In this document: in pieces, positions 54,390 through 61,251 of the stretch
Layout: each line of letters starts with the position of its first letter
Numbering within the stretch: position 1 is the first letter of the stretch
DNA from: PKWO01 sp036384915
Lineage (GTDB): Bacteria > Pseudomonadota > Gammaproteobacteria > Burkholderiales > Burkholderiaceae_D
Assembly: GCA_036384915.1 (NCBI GenBank)
Contig: DASVLJ010000078.1
Coordinates: forward strand, 248,001 to 312,000
Length of the DNA: 64,000 nucleotides
Reading direction: 5' to 3'
The notes under the pieces: model-generated
Database searches by the model: none
Told to the model about the DNA's origin: nothing
Seen by the model: the letters and a program-made list of their open reading frames with translations, nothing else
Made by a program: the position numbers and the translations under genes

Positions 54390-55082
54390 ATGACCGACAT
54401 CTATAAGGCGCCGGCTGCAAATTTCGCAGACCCGGCGTCAAGCGGCCCATCCGATTTCACCATCTCCGCCGCGCTAAGCGAAGCCTGGGCCAAGACCCAT
54501 GGCAACAAGGGGACGATCTGGCTCGCCTTCGGGCTGTATATGCTCGTCGTGATTCCGATTTCGCTGGTGCTTCAGCATTTTCTTAAGGAAGGCATGTTCG
54601 CCGACGGCATGCGTTTCGTCGTCACCAATAGCGTGGACGTGGCGCTGGCGGCCGGCATGTGGATGCTGGGTGTGAAGCTGGCTTCCGGCGTCAGGGCGGA
54701 GGCGAAAGAGGTATATGCCTACATCGAGTATTTCCCCAGGCTGCTTGCCACGTATATGTTGATGAACGTACTCGTCGTGGCCGGCTTTCTCCTGCTCATT
54801 TTGCCTGGCATTTATCTGGCAATCGCTTATTCCGCCTCGTCTATCCTGATCGTCGACAAAAAGCTGGGAATCTGGGAAGCGCTGGAGACTTCGCGCAAGG
54901 CCTTGACGCATTGTTGGTTCCGCGTCTTCTTTCTCGCACTGGCCTACCTGCTGATCATGATCCTGTCGGCGCTGCCCCTGGGCATAGGCTTGATCTGGAC
55001 GCTGCCCATGGGGGTGGTTCTCAAGGGTATCGTCTATCGCGAAGTGTTTGGTTTTGCGCAGGTGGTCGCGGAGACCGCTTAA
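54390..55082 (+). CDS. Integral membrane protein of unknown function
   Basis: 230-aa protein beginning MTDIYKAPAANF, a start style shared by many small-family bacterial membrane proteins. After about 40 soluble residues there are five to six hydrophobic helices: WLAFGLYMLVVIPISLVL, VDVALAAGMWMLGVKLA, LLATYMLMNVLVVAGFLLLI and FFLALAYLLIMILSALPLGI among them. The middle segment ILPGIYLAIAYSASSILIVD...GIWEALETSRK resembles YciC/DUF975-like membrane families, but I am not sure of the family. No catalytic motif. It is convergent with the exonuclease gene. Confidence 0.75.
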   Translation: MTDIYKAPAANFADPASSGPSDFTISAALSEAWAKTHGNKGTIWLAFGLYMLVVIPISLVLQHFLKEGMFADGMRFVVTNSVDVALAAGMWMLGVKLASGVRAEAKEVYAYIEYFPRLLATYMLMNVLVVAGFLLLILPGIYLAIAYSASSILIVDKKLGIWEALETSRKALTHCWFRVFFLALAYLLIMILSALPLGIGLIWTLPMGVVLKGIVYREVFGFAQVVAETA

Positions 55083-55134
55083 GGAAACAGCGCAGCAATG
55101 CCTTGCTTTGGACTCTGACCATTTGAAATCGGTT

Positions 55135-55689
55135 TTAGTGCGCAAGGTTTTCCCGCAGCATATTGCAAAACAGTGCGCCTTGTTCGATCGCGTCGTCGAG
55201 CGCAACATGATTGTGCGGCAGCGCGTCGAACCAGCGTTTGGGCATGTTGCGCTTGGTGCTGTCGCGGTAACCTGTCTTGAGCATGGCCATGGCATAGCTC
55301 TTGATGTCGAGCGCCGAATGGCTGAACGGGCTTGCCCCGGTGAAGTGGATCAGGTACCAGTAGACGAACAGGAAGTCGAACCCGGCGGGGTAGGCTACGA
55401 ATACTGGACGCCCCGGTAGCGCATTGATCCAGGCCACGTAGCGTTGCATTGCCGCTTCCGGTGCTTCCAGGTTCTTGCGGCATGCGGCCCAGGCCTCGGG
55501 CTGGCTGGCCCACCATGCAGCGGTCTTGGGATCGGCCTTGGCGCCCGGTAGGGTGTCGAGGTTGGTGCTGAAGGTGGAAATCAGCGTCTTGTCGGCGTCG
55601 TAGGCGGCCGAGCCGAAGCTCAGCATCGAGTGCGGGCCGGGAATCGGCCCATCGGTCTCGACGTCCGTGCTGATATAGATTTCTTTCAT
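55135..55689 (-). CDS. DEDD-type 3'-5' exonuclease family protein
   Basis: 184-aa RNase H-fold protein. The N-terminus KEIYISTDVETDGPIPG carries the first acidic pair (D-x-E) of DEDDh exonucleases. FVAYPAGFDFLFVYWYL supplies the second aspartate region, and NHVALDDAIEQG supplies the His and last Asp. I start at 55689 because GGAG precedes it; a longer reading to 55761 lacks support. Family members act on RNA or DNA 3' ends; the substrate here is unknown. It is divergent from the ADP-ribosylglycohydrolase gene. Confidence 0.8.
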   Translation of the reverse strand: MKEIYISTDVETDGPIPGPHSMLSFGSAAYDADKTLISTFSTNLDTLPGAKADPKTAAWWASQPEAWAACRKNLEAPEAAMQRYVAWINALPGRPVFVAYPAGFDFLFVYWYLIHFTGASPFSHSALDIKSYAMAMLKTGYRDSTKRNMPKRWFDALPHNHVALDDAIEQGALFCNMLRENLAH

Positions 55690-55909
55690 TATTATTCTCC
55701 TTGTCGATTTTCGTAAGAATGCCATCCCGAGCGCGTCACGCGCGGGTGGTAGGTCAATCAAAGCGGGAGCGATAAGCGGGGGGAGGGAAAATCGTCAGCC
55801 ATGCTTTGTTATTGTTTTTCGGGATGACTGATCATATTGTAGAATCGTTTGTTCTTGTTTGCCAAGCGGACCCATTGCCGTTGTGGCTTCCATTCCACAT
55901 TTGCTCCAC

Positions 55910-56794
55910 ATGACCCCATTGCAGCGCGCCCTCGAAACCCTGGAAGGATTGTCTCTTGGCGACGCCTTCGGCCAATGCTTTTTCCAGGAAGCCGATCCCG
56001 ACCACATGGCGCGCGAGCAGCGTCTGCCCGCGGCGCCCTGGTATTACACCGACGATACCGAGATGTCGTTATCGATGATATCGGTGCTGCGTCGGCATGG
56101 CTGCATTGAACAGGCCGAGTTGGCGCACAGTCTGGCGCAACACTATGACTATGATCGCGCCTATGGTCCGTCGATGCACCGCGTGCTCGAACGTATCCGC
56201 CAGGGTGAGCCATGGCAAGACGTGGGGCGAAACTCGTTCGAAGGGCAGGGGTCTTATGGCAACGGCGCGGCCATGCGCGCCGCACCGCTGGGCGCGTACT
56301 TTGCCGACGACCTTGAGCTCGCTGCGGCCGAAGCGTCGCTCTCGGCGAAAGTGACGCATGCGCATCCTGAAGGTATCGCAGGCGCGATAGCCGTAGCGCT
56401 TGCCGCTGCGCTGGCTTGGCAATCGCGCGGCAAGGCTCGCACGCACGAGGATTTTCTAAATATGGTCGTTAGGACATTGCCGCCGAGCGAAGTCCGCTCC
56501 AAAATTGCGCGCGCGGCGAGCATGGCCAAATCATCCTGGCAGTTTGCCGTGTCCGTGCTCGGCAATGGCACCGGCATGTCGGCCCAGGATACGGTGCCCT
56601 ATGCGCTCTGGTGCTGCGGGCAAGCGCTGAACGATTGGGAACAGGCTTTGTGGTTAGCTGTGGGTAGTGGCGGGGACCGCGACACGCTCGGCGCGATCGT
56701 CGGCGGCATCATGGCGGCACGCCTGGGTGTGCAGGCCTTGCCGCCAGGATGGCTCGCGCGCAGGGAGGTGCTGCCGGATTGGCATTTGCACTAG
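55910..56794 (+). CDS. ADP-ribosylglycohydrolase family protein
   Basis: 294-aa all-helical, Mg2+-dependent hydrolase of the DraG/ARH family, which removes ADP-ribose from proteins or nucleic acids. It begins LQRALETLEGLSLGDAFGQ. The metal ligands are visible in YYTDDTEMSLSM and in the late GSGGDRDTLGAIVGGIMAARLG; GSYGNGAAMRAAPLG forms the middle signature. Start taken at the ATG at 55910; upstream TTG/GTG codons (55859, 55883) cannot be excluded and no good ribosome binding site is visible. No partner ADP-ribosyltransferase is in the window. Confidence 0.9.
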   Translation: MTPLQRALETLEGLSLGDAFGQCFFQEADPDHMAREQRLPAAPWYYTDDTEMSLSMISVLRRHGCIEQAELAHSLAQHYDYDRAYGPSMHRVLERIRQGEPWQDVGRNSFEGQGSYGNGAAMRAAPLGAYFADDLELAAAEASLSAKVTHAHPEGIAGAIAVALAAALAWQSRGKARTHEDFLNMVVRTLPPSEVRSKIARAASMAKSSWQFAVSVLGNGTGMSAQDTVPYALWCCGQALNDWEQALWLAVGSGGDRDTLGAIVGGIMAARLGVQALPPGWLARREVLPDWHLH

Positions 56795-56835
56795 CGCGCG
56801 TCGACCAATTCCGGTCCCTGCCCGTCGTTCATGAC

Positions 56836-57795
56836 TCAGTCATGTGCAAAAGGATGGCGCTCGCCGCGAAACCATTTCGCCAGGTCGGCCACGAAATCCT
56901 GCAGATTGTTCTTGTCTCCCACCTTGAGGTTGTGCGCGCCGCCTTTGTATTCGACGAACTGGAAATCGTGCCCCGGATGGGCGGCAAAATAGTCGCGCAG
57001 GCGGTATCCCGCTTCGATCGGTTCGCTCTCGTCCTTGCTGCCCATCGCCGCAACCATGTGGATGTCGAGCGCGGCCCAGATGGGCAGCGGGTCGTCGAAC
57101 AGGTGGCTGTTCCAGTATTTGTAGGAATGGCCGAAGAATTCATGGTCGAGGTCGTCCGGATTTTTCGCGATGGCAGCGAACTCGCGCATCAGCATGCGGC
57201 GCGAATACGGCTTGGCGTAGGGCGCGACGCCATGGTCGGCGAACAGCAGGAAGCCGTCGCCTTGCCGCATGGCGCCGGCGCCGCCGGTTGCCAGCCAGCC
57301 GATCTTGTCGTTCGCCTGCGCCACGTAGGGCGCAATCTTGCCGCCTTCGGAAAATCCGACCAGGGCCAGGCTGTGGTGCCCATGTTGGCGCAGTTGCGGC
57401 TCCTGTTCAAGGAAGGCTACTGTATCGGCGATGCGCTTTTGCGCGTAGTCGGCTTTCAGGTATTCCGGCGTGCAGGTTTTGCTCGGGTCGCCTTCTCCGG
57501 TCGCGCCTTGCACTATGCCGGGCTTTTCCAGGAAATACAAATCCAGGCCGGGGGGATACTTTTCGAAAAAGGCTTGCAGGCGCCCGCTCTGATCGCGGCA
57601 GCCTGAACCGTCGATCAGCACGATGGCCGGCAGGGAACTGTCGACAGCCTCGTCGTGCAAATGAAAGTAGCGGTGTGTCTGGCCTTCGATGACGATATGG
57701 CTTTCATCGAGGCGCCGCTCGGCCCATGCCGTGCTGCTTGCGCATGCCGCAGAAAAAATCAATGCCAATGCCATCCGGGGTAGTACGGAATTCAA
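56836..57795 (-). CDS. Secreted alpha/beta hydrolase
   Basis: About 319-aa exported serine hydrolase. I prefer the TTG at 57795, which has GGAG 8 nt upstream and gives the signal peptide NSVLPRMALALIFSAACASSTAWA; ATG starts at 57825 and 57771 are alternatives. The fold is seen in LPAIVLIDGSGCRDQ (oxyanion region), the nucleophile elbow LVGFSEGGKIAPY (Ser), and the C-terminal EYKGGAHNLKV (catalytic His); the acid may be in GSKDE. Substrate unknown. Separate from the chaperone operon by 54 nt, same strand. Confidence 0.82.
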   Translation of the reverse strand: MNSVLPRMALALIFSAACASSTAWAERRLDESHIVIEGQTHRYFHLHDEAVDSSLPAIVLIDGSGCRDQSGRLQAFFEKYPPGLDLYFLEKPGIVQGATGEGDPSKTCTPEYLKADYAQKRIADTVAFLEQEPQLRQHGHHSLALVGFSEGGKIAPYVAQANDKIGWLATGGAGAMRQGDGFLLFADHGVAPYAKPYSRRMLMREFAAIAKNPDDLDHEFFGHSYKYWNSHLFDDPLPIWAALDIHMVAAMGSKDESEPIEAGYRLRDYFAAHPGHDFQFVEYKGGAHNLKVGDKNNLQDFVADLAKWFRGERHPFAHD

Positions 57796-57849
57796 GCGCG
57801 TTCTCCGTGAGGTTGAAGCCGCCATTGTACGCGCGGCATGTGCCGGCAG

Positions 57850-59349
57850 TTATCGCTTTCTCATGCCGCTATACGCCTGGGCATTTTTGCTCAACAATTC
57901 GCCCGCTTCCGGATTGCTTGCGGCGTGGCGATGCAGCCAGCAAAAAATGTCGTGCGCCAGGCGGTGGTGCTGCAGCTCGTTGTGCTGGAACACGGCGAAA
58001 TTGCACATCGGCGCGTACATCGCGGCAAACAGGGAGTCTTCGGCTTGCGGCGACAGGCGGAGCAGGCGTTCGGCGCGGGCGCGCAAATTGCCCCAGGCGG
58101 CCCATTCCTGCGCACGTGGCAGCACTTGGCGTTGCGCGGTGCGGTGTGCGAAATCCTGGGCCCGGGTTGCGATATCCTGCATGGCGTGCCGACGCATACC
58201 TTCTATCGCCTCGCCGACAACGGGGCGCTCTTCGCCGCCCTCGGCCAGTTGCGGCGCCTGTTCGATCAGGGTGTGCGCCAACTGCGTCAATTGCGTGCGC
58301 AGGGCCGCCATGACGGCATCGACGTTGCCCGGACCGGATGGGTTGGGGTCCAGCTTGCGCAACCTCTCTTCGATGCGGGCACGCATCGATGGCACGGCCA
58401 GGTTCGCCGCAGCGCCATGGATCGCGGACACGAATTGCGCGCGCTGCGGCGTGGCGCCTTTTTCCCTTTCGCACAGCATGGCGGCCAGCGGCGCTATCGC
58501 ATCCTGCCAGTTCAACGGGCGTGCGAACTTGGCTGCCGGGGCGGGTGCGCGCGGCAAGTCGCGTGCCTGGCGCAGCAGCGGCAGCAGGCGCCGGCGGCGC
58601 GGGGCGTACAACCACAATATGACGAGCAGCCAGTTGGCCGGCGCTTCGGTGCTTCGGATGATGCGTTCGGCCATGCGCGCTACGGCATAGGACCAGCGAA
58701 AGCTGTCGCGCCCGCGCCTGCCGCGCCAGATGACGTCCTGCCAGTCGCCCCGCGCCGCCGCATCCGCAACCAGCCAGTCGCGCGCCATGCGCCGCAAATG
58801 GCGCGGGCCGAGCGTGGTGTCGACCAGGTGAAAGACGGCTTGGGCCGTGTCGCGTTCGCCGCGAATCGCAGCGAGAAGCCCGATCAGCATGTCGTAACCG
58901 ATGTGCGGCGACGCAACCAGCGGCAATTGTTGCGTCAACCAGGCACAGCCGCGTTCCCGATCCTGCCTGCGTGCCAGGGCTTGCGCGGCGGCGATGCAGG
59001 CGCCGAGCCGGTATTGTTTGTCGTATCCCGACGGCCACAGGCCGCGGAACACCCAGTAAGCCGTGCGGTACATGCCCAGAGGGATGAATATCGAACGTAT
59101 CATCAAGGTCGGCATCAAGGCGAACACGCCAACGGCCAGAAAGATAATCTGCACCGCTTCGCTGCTTTCCGCCAGCATCGCCCAGGCGACGATGTAAAGC
59201 ACCAGTTTGAGCAGGAACCAGCCGAACCAGGAGGGAAGCTGCGTCGCATTGCTGTGGCGCGGGGATGCATTGCCATCGTACCCGTTCTTCGATCTTGTTG
59301 CGGCGCGAAGAATCCAGATGATGACGAGGATGAGCGGGAAGACGTTCAT
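57850..59349 (-). CDS. Membrane protein of the Hsp70 operon, paralog 1
   Basis: 499-aa protein, unknown family. It has an N-terminal hydrophobic segment (VFPLILVIIWILRA), a second hydrophobic block (FLLKLVLYIVAWAML...VQIIFLAVGVFALMPTLM), then a large cytoplasmic helical region. It shares an ordered set of motifs with the gene at 59397: PLGMYRTAYWVFRGLWPSG, RRMARDWLVAD, RWSYAVARMAERI, WLYAPRRRRLLPLLRQA, and the C-terminal block FAAMYAPMCNFAVFQHNELQ and ASNPEAGEL. The duplication, and the position behind the Hsp70 and J-like genes, suggest that it is a membrane docking partner for the chaperone. Confidence 0.75.
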   Translation of the reverse strand: MNVFPLILVIIWILRAATRSKNGYDGNASPRHSNATQLPSWFGWFLLKLVLYIVAWAMLAESSEAVQIIFLAVGVFALMPTLMIRSIFIPLGMYRTAYWVFRGLWPSGYDKQYRLGACIAAAQALARRQDRERGCAWLTQQLPLVASPHIGYDMLIGLLAAIRGERDTAQAVFHLVDTTLGPRHLRRMARDWLVADAAARGDWQDVIWRGRRGRDSFRWSYAVARMAERIIRSTEAPANWLLVILWLYAPRRRRLLPLLRQARDLPRAPAPAAKFARPLNWQDAIAPLAAMLCEREKGATPQRAQFVSAIHGAAANLAVPSMRARIEERLRKLDPNPSGPGNVDAVMAALRTQLTQLAHTLIEQAPQLAEGGEERPVVGEAIEGMRRHAMQDIATRAQDFAHRTAQRQVLPRAQEWAAWGNLRARAERLLRLSPQAEDSLFAAMYAPMCNFAVFQHNELQHHRLAHDIFCWLHRHAASNPEAGELLSKNAQAYSGMRKR

Positions 59350-59396
59350 GGCAATATCGTATTTGGGCTGCTTACCGGCGTCAGGAGGCGCTGCCT

Positions 59397-60851
59397 TCAG
59401 CGCGGCGCCGTGGCTTGCATGTTGCGCAACGCCAGGTCACGCGCTTCGCGGTTGCCGCCGGCATTGCGGAACAGCCAGCCGTACATTTCATGGGGCAGGC
59501 GACTGCCCTCAGCAGTGTTGTGCATGTGAACCGCGAAGTTGTTCACCGCCGAAAACATCTCGAGGAAGACGTTAACCCTGCGTTCAGGCGAGAGTTTGAG
59601 CAGGCAGGTGGCGCAAGCCACCAGCTGATTCCAAAGGTGTTGCTCCTCGGCCGCAGGCAGAAGCTTCCTTTCCTGGGTGCGCGTGCGATAGTCCTTGCAC
59701 CGGGACTGGATGTCGCGCTGCAGGCGCTGGTCGATGCTGTCGATTGCCTGTTTGATCAAGGGCAAGGATTCGACTGTCGCTGCGAGATGCGGCCAGCTTT
59801 CCAGAAGCGGCACCAGCCGCTCCGACAATTGCCGTTGAAACGCCTGACCCGCCGCTTCGGCGGCATGGGGTGGGGCTCCCGGCATGCCGGCCGTCTTGCG
59901 GCACAGGCTGTCGAGCCAGGACGGTTTTGCCAATTCGCCTTCGATGGTTCGGACAATGCCCTGAAACTGCAGGCGGTCCGGCTGGGCGCCGGTCTGCTTT
60001 TGCCGCAGCACGAACTCCGCCAATGCGGAAAGCGCATGCGGCAGGTCTGAGGGCAAGGCATGGATTGCCCTGACAGGCGTGGCGACGGGCGCGACCGACA
60101 GCGCTGCACGGAGCAGGGGAAGGGTGGCACGGCGCCTGGGGGCAACCAGCCATAGAAGGCGCAATTTCCAGTCTTGTGCCGCGCCGGGTTTCTGTGCCAG
60201 CCGCTCCGCTATGCGCGCGACAACCCAGGACCACCGCAAATTGCCGTGAACACGTTTTCCGAGCTTGATGGCTGCCTCGTAATTGCGGCGGCGGAGCACA
60301 TCGATGATCAGCCAGTCGCGCGCGGCCTGGCGTGCCACAAGCGAGCCGGTTCTGAAATCGTCGACTTCGCCGAACAGGCGGCGCGCTTCGGTGTCGTCGC
60401 CGGCCAAGGCGTACAGAACGCCTTCGGCGGCGTCATGCGCCAAACTGTCGAGCGAAGGCGAGGGCAGGCGCGCGCGGAGCCAGGCGATGTCGCTCGGATG
60501 CGAGGGAGCACGGGCCAGGGCAAGCGCTCCCCAGAGTACGGCATTGGCGCGAAAGTCGCCGTCGCTGCCGAAGGGGCAAGCCGAGCGCATCAAGGCAAAG
60601 GCGGTACGATACAAACCGAGCGGCACCAGCAGCCATCGCGTATAGATGCCGGGCAGCACCAGCGGGGAAAACAGCAGGAACAGCAGGTCGGCCGTCAGGC
60701 CGGGGCGCGCCGTGACGAGAATCCAGAACAGGACGATGGCCTTGACCGTGACCATGAACCCCACCACCTGTCGCCATGGCCCGGAGGGTGCGGTGGCGCC
60801 GGATAGGTAGCGTCCCAGCCAGATGAGGGCAATCAGCGCGGCGGCGACCGT
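59397..60851 (-). CDS. Membrane protein of the Hsp70 operon, paralog 2
   Basis: 484-aa protein read from the GTG at 60851, which has AGGAAAG just upstream; the frame is open to 60965 but without that signal. Two hydrophobic blocks (TVAAALIALIWLGRYL and GFMVTVKAIVLFWIL...LLFLLFSPLVLPGIY) precede a soluble helical domain. Motifs in common with paralog 1: PLGLYRTAFALMRSACPFG, RQAARDWLIID, RWSWVVARIAERL, WLVAPRRRATLPLLRAA, NNFAVHMHNT and GGNREARDL. E. coli hscC is also accompanied by two paralogous membrane J-proteins of about 480 aa (DjlB/DjlC), an interesting parallel, but no J domain is visible here. Confidence 0.75.
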   Translation of the reverse strand, partial: TVAAALIALIWLGRYLSGATAPSGPWRQVVGFMVTVKAIVLFWILVTARPGLTADLLFLLFSPLVLPGIYTRWLLVPLGLYRTAFALMRSACPFGSDGDFRANAVLWGALALARAPSHPSDIAWLRARLPSPSLDSLAHDAAEGVLYALAGDDTEARRLFGEVDDFRTGSLVARQAARDWLIIDVLRRRNYEAAIKLGKRVHGNLRWSWVVARIAERLAQKPGAAQDWKLRLLWLVAPRRRATLPLLRAALSVAPVATPVRAIHALPSDLPHALSALAEFVLRQKQTGAQPDRLQFQGIVRTIEGELAKPSWLDSLCRKTAGMPGAPPHAAEAAGQAFQRQLSERLVPLLESWPHLAATVESLPLIKQAIDSIDQRLQRDIQSRCKDYRTRTQERKLLPAAEEQHLWNQLVACATCLLKLSPERRVNVFLEMFSAVNNFAVHMHNTAEGSRLPHEMYGWLFRNAGGNREARDLALRNMQATAPR

Positions 60852-60906
60852 CACGGCACTTTCCTGTCTGGCGCTCCGCCTTGCGATCCGGCTACGGGCC
60901 TGCCCT

Positions 60907-61251
60907 TCATTTCCCGGCCCAGCCCAGGGCGCGCTCCGCGTCGACCCAGCGCAGCGATTTGTCATCCTCGAGCAAAGCGGAGTCGATCCGGGCGACGTCG
61001 GCCCATAGCTCGCAGGTCACCCGCTGTACCGGATCGCGCAGCGCGGCCAGCGCCTGACGCACCATGTCGGCGTCGCGCACACCCGGGCCCAGGGGCGTCT
61101 GGTAGCGGGCCACGCTGTCGGGGCTGATTTCGAAACGCGCCAGCAAGCGCTGGCCGGCACGTTCGATCTCGATGCGTGCGGCATCGGTCTTCACTTCGAG
61201 CACGAAGAAAGGGTTGGCACGCCAAGCGGCCAGGAAATCGGAATCGCTCAC
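60907..61251 (-). CDS. Small J-like cochaperone candidate
   Basis: 114-aa protein. The GTG start at 61251 overlaps the Hsp70 stop (GTGA), so the two are coupled; an upstream reading to 61317 would lie inside the Hsp70 gene. It begins SDSDFLAAWRANPFFVLEV, then KTDAARIEIERAGQRLLARF, a layout like the first helices of a J domain (NPFxVL, helix II). The diagnostic HPD tripeptide is absent. It is followed by YQTPLGPGVRDADMVRQALAAL and a C-terminal RVTCELWADVA helix. Likely Hsp70 partner by position; biochemical J function is unproven. Confidence 0.65.
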   Translation of the reverse strand: MSDSDFLAAWRANPFFVLEVKTDAARIEIERAGQRLLARFEISPDSVARYQTPLGPGVRDADMVRQALAALRDPVQRVTCELWADVARIDSALLEDDKSLRWVDAERALGWAGK

